A stretch of 6,469 bases of DNA from NCBI GenBank assembly GCA_050259195.1, contig JBLNAE010000281.1, positions 1 to 6,469 on the forward strand. Direction: 5' to 3'. A program made the position numbers and the translations under genes. Shown one piece after another: positions 5,981 to 6,469 of the stretch (positions are counted from its first letter, which is position 1; each line of letters begins with the position of its first letter). Below the pieces are notes generated by a model. The model was not told the origin of the DNA and did no database searches. It saw only the letters and a program-made list of their open reading frames with translations. The stretch comes from PSLL01 sp050259195. GTDB taxonomy: Bacteria > Desulfobacterota_D > UBA1144 > Nemesobacterales > CSP1-2.

Positions 5981-6177
5981 TTGTTCCCTCCGGCCTCTAG
6001 TTGTTCAATCCATCTCTCAATTGATTTTTCGTTGAAATAAAGACGGCCCCGTCCATTGCCGACCCGGACTACTGGAATTTTTCCGGTACGAATTAACCAT
6101 TCTATCCGCCACCTGCTATCAAGTGCAGGGTGCTTTTTTCTTAATTCCTCTTTATCAATCAAGCGAATTTCGCCCAT
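5977..6177 (-). CDS. Excisionase/MerR-like helix-turn-helix protein
   Basis: It is 66 residues, the first gene of the operon. It has the small winged HTH layout of excisionase-type proteins (HTH_17): IDKEELRKKHPALDSRWRI, then EWLIRTGKIPVVRVGNGRGR, then LYFNEKSIERWIEQLE. The basic VRVGNGRGRLYF wing and the ERWIEQ helix fit DNA contact. Relatives act as excisionases, repressors or Rep-accessory factors; here, coupled to the replicase by a GTGA overlap, it may control the operon or load the replicase. The ATG is preceded by AAAAGGAGCGAGA, a strong Shine-Dalgarno. No integrase is in the window, so an excision role is unproven. Confidence 0.85.
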   Translation of the reverse strand: MGEIRLIDKEELRKKHPALDSRWRIEWLIRTGKIPVVRVGNGRGRLYFNEKSIERWIEQLEAGGNK

Positions 6178-6224
6178 TCTCGCTCCTTTTGTGTTTGATA
6201 GGAAAAATGGTAGAGGAAAAGTGT

Positions 6225-6263
6225 AGACGCGTCTTGTGATGAAATGAGTGCTTAAATCATCAC
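6225..6263. promoter_or_regulatory. Candidate operator region upstream of the HTH gene
   Basis: Two symmetric elements lie 48-86 bases upstream of the first operon gene. One is a perfect 10-bp palindrome AGACGCGTCT at 6225-6234. The other is an inverted repeat GTGATGA (6236-6242) / TCATCAC (6257-6263) whose half-sites are 21 bases apart, about two helical turns. Both suit binding by a small HTH protein such as the one encoded next. I see no convincing -35/-10 pair for the operon here. Confidence 0.4.
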
Positions 6264-6278
6264 CGTTTTAAGAGGCTA

Positions 6279-6297
6279 ATTTTTAAAGTTTAAAAAT
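6279..6297. repeat. AT-only 19-base palindrome
   Basis: ATTTTTAAA (6279-6287) and TTTAAAAAT (6289-6297) are exact reverse complements around a single G. It sits 6 bases before the IS-like terminal sequence at 6304. It could be a DNA-bending or promoter-upstream element, part of an IS target site, or chance in AT-rich DNA. Confidence 0.5.
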
Positions 6298-6361
6298 ACC
6301 CCTATTATCCCAAATAATGCACGAAGAGGATAGTTAATGTCGGGGTTTATTCCACGCTTCC

Positions 6362-6417
6362 TTGCATTTATCAGCACTTACGGGTATAAAACAGGAAGAA
6401 TCAATGATATCAGGAGG
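6362..6417 (+). promoter_or_regulatory. Promoter and ribosome-binding site for the right-edge gene
   Basis: TTGCAT (6362-6367) and TATAAA (6385-6390) are separated by exactly 17 bases. AGGAGG follows at 6412-6417, 11 bases before a GTG. The spacing and order are right for a sigma70-type promoter driving the gene at 6429. The -35 hexamer matches only half of the consensus. Confidence 0.5.
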
Positions 6418-6428
6418 TTACCTGAAAG

Positions 6429-6469
6429 GTGAAATCTCAATTTGATTATTCTTCTTCACAGAAACTACA
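6429..6469 (+). CDS. Start of a plus-strand gene, possibly a transposase, cut by the window edge
   Basis: Only 13 complete codons are visible, reading MKSQFDYSSSQKL from a GTG. The start is chosen because AGGAGG lies 11 bases upstream and a promoter-like pair precedes it. The sequence just upstream resembles an IS terminus, so a transposase is the natural guess; the peptide is too short to prove it. It is the only plus-strand gene in the window and is divergent from the replication operon. Confidence 0.4.
   Translation, partial: MKSQFDYSSSQKL

Larger units (their letters stand above)
6301..6469 (+). mobile_element. Likely 5' end of a second IS related to the left remnant (partial)
   Basis: The stretch 6304-6330 resembles the IS-end-like sequence at 1993-2014 plus CACGAAGAGGA at 2036-2046, in the same orientation. 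In both places the plus strand reads from the element end inward: at the left toward a transposase C-terminus on the minus strand, here toward a new plus-strand gene start. This is the arrangement expected for the 3' end of one IS copy and the 5' end of another. The element runs off the right edge, so neither its family nor its intactness can be confirmed. Confidence 0.5.

Noticed and set aside
1..6469. CRISPR array
   Set aside because: The direct repeats present are few, diverged and unevenly spaced; no regular repeat-spacer pattern exists.

Overview
The window looks like bacterial accessory DNA, most likely a metagenomic or environmental bacterium: Shine-Dalgarno sites such as GGAGG and AAGGAG precede several starts, GTG and TTG starts are used, and short genes overlap by 4 to 10 bases. 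I cannot name a species. It is a mosaic of three blocks, and nearly all coding is on the minus strand.

Block 1 (1-1865, visibly GC-rich) is the first 621 codons of a large open gene that runs off the left edge. It encodes the SpvB/TcdB-type N-terminal region of a Tc-toxin B component or related SpvB/YD-repeat protein, followed by Asp-rich FG-GAP/VCBS-like repeats. The reading frame is intact from the GTG at 1865 to base 1. It stops abruptly at its 5' side against AT-rich DNA.

Block 2 (about 1890-2604, AT-rich) is decayed insertion-sequence DNA. It holds two diverged direct copies of a 31-base repeat and the C-terminal end of a DDE transposase, probably IS1380-like, broken by an in-frame TAA. 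Bases 2605-2673 hold nothing I can identify.

Block 3 (2674-6177) is a compact minus-strand operon read right to left. It runs: excisionase/MerR-like HTH protein; 624-residue replication protein (Prim-Pol, PriCT-like linker, RepA-like helicase); small helical protein; VRR-NUC nuclease; then three small phage-type proteins. This resembles the early or replication module of a phage, plasmid or integrative element. No integrase, terminase or structural gene is present, and the operon's downstream side ends at the IS remnant. A 20-bp perfect inverted repeat just after the replicase gene and a 14-bp one inside its 3' end share the heptamer AATTCTG. Together they give six copies in about 150 bp, a candidate iteron cluster or origin.

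The right edge (about 6301-6469) appears to be the start of another IS of the same family as block 2. It has a similar terminal sequence, a sigma70-like promoter, AGGAGG and a GTG start on the plus strand. The replication module therefore sits between two related IS ends, next to a Tc-toxin-like gene. No tRNA, rRNA or CRISPR array was seen.
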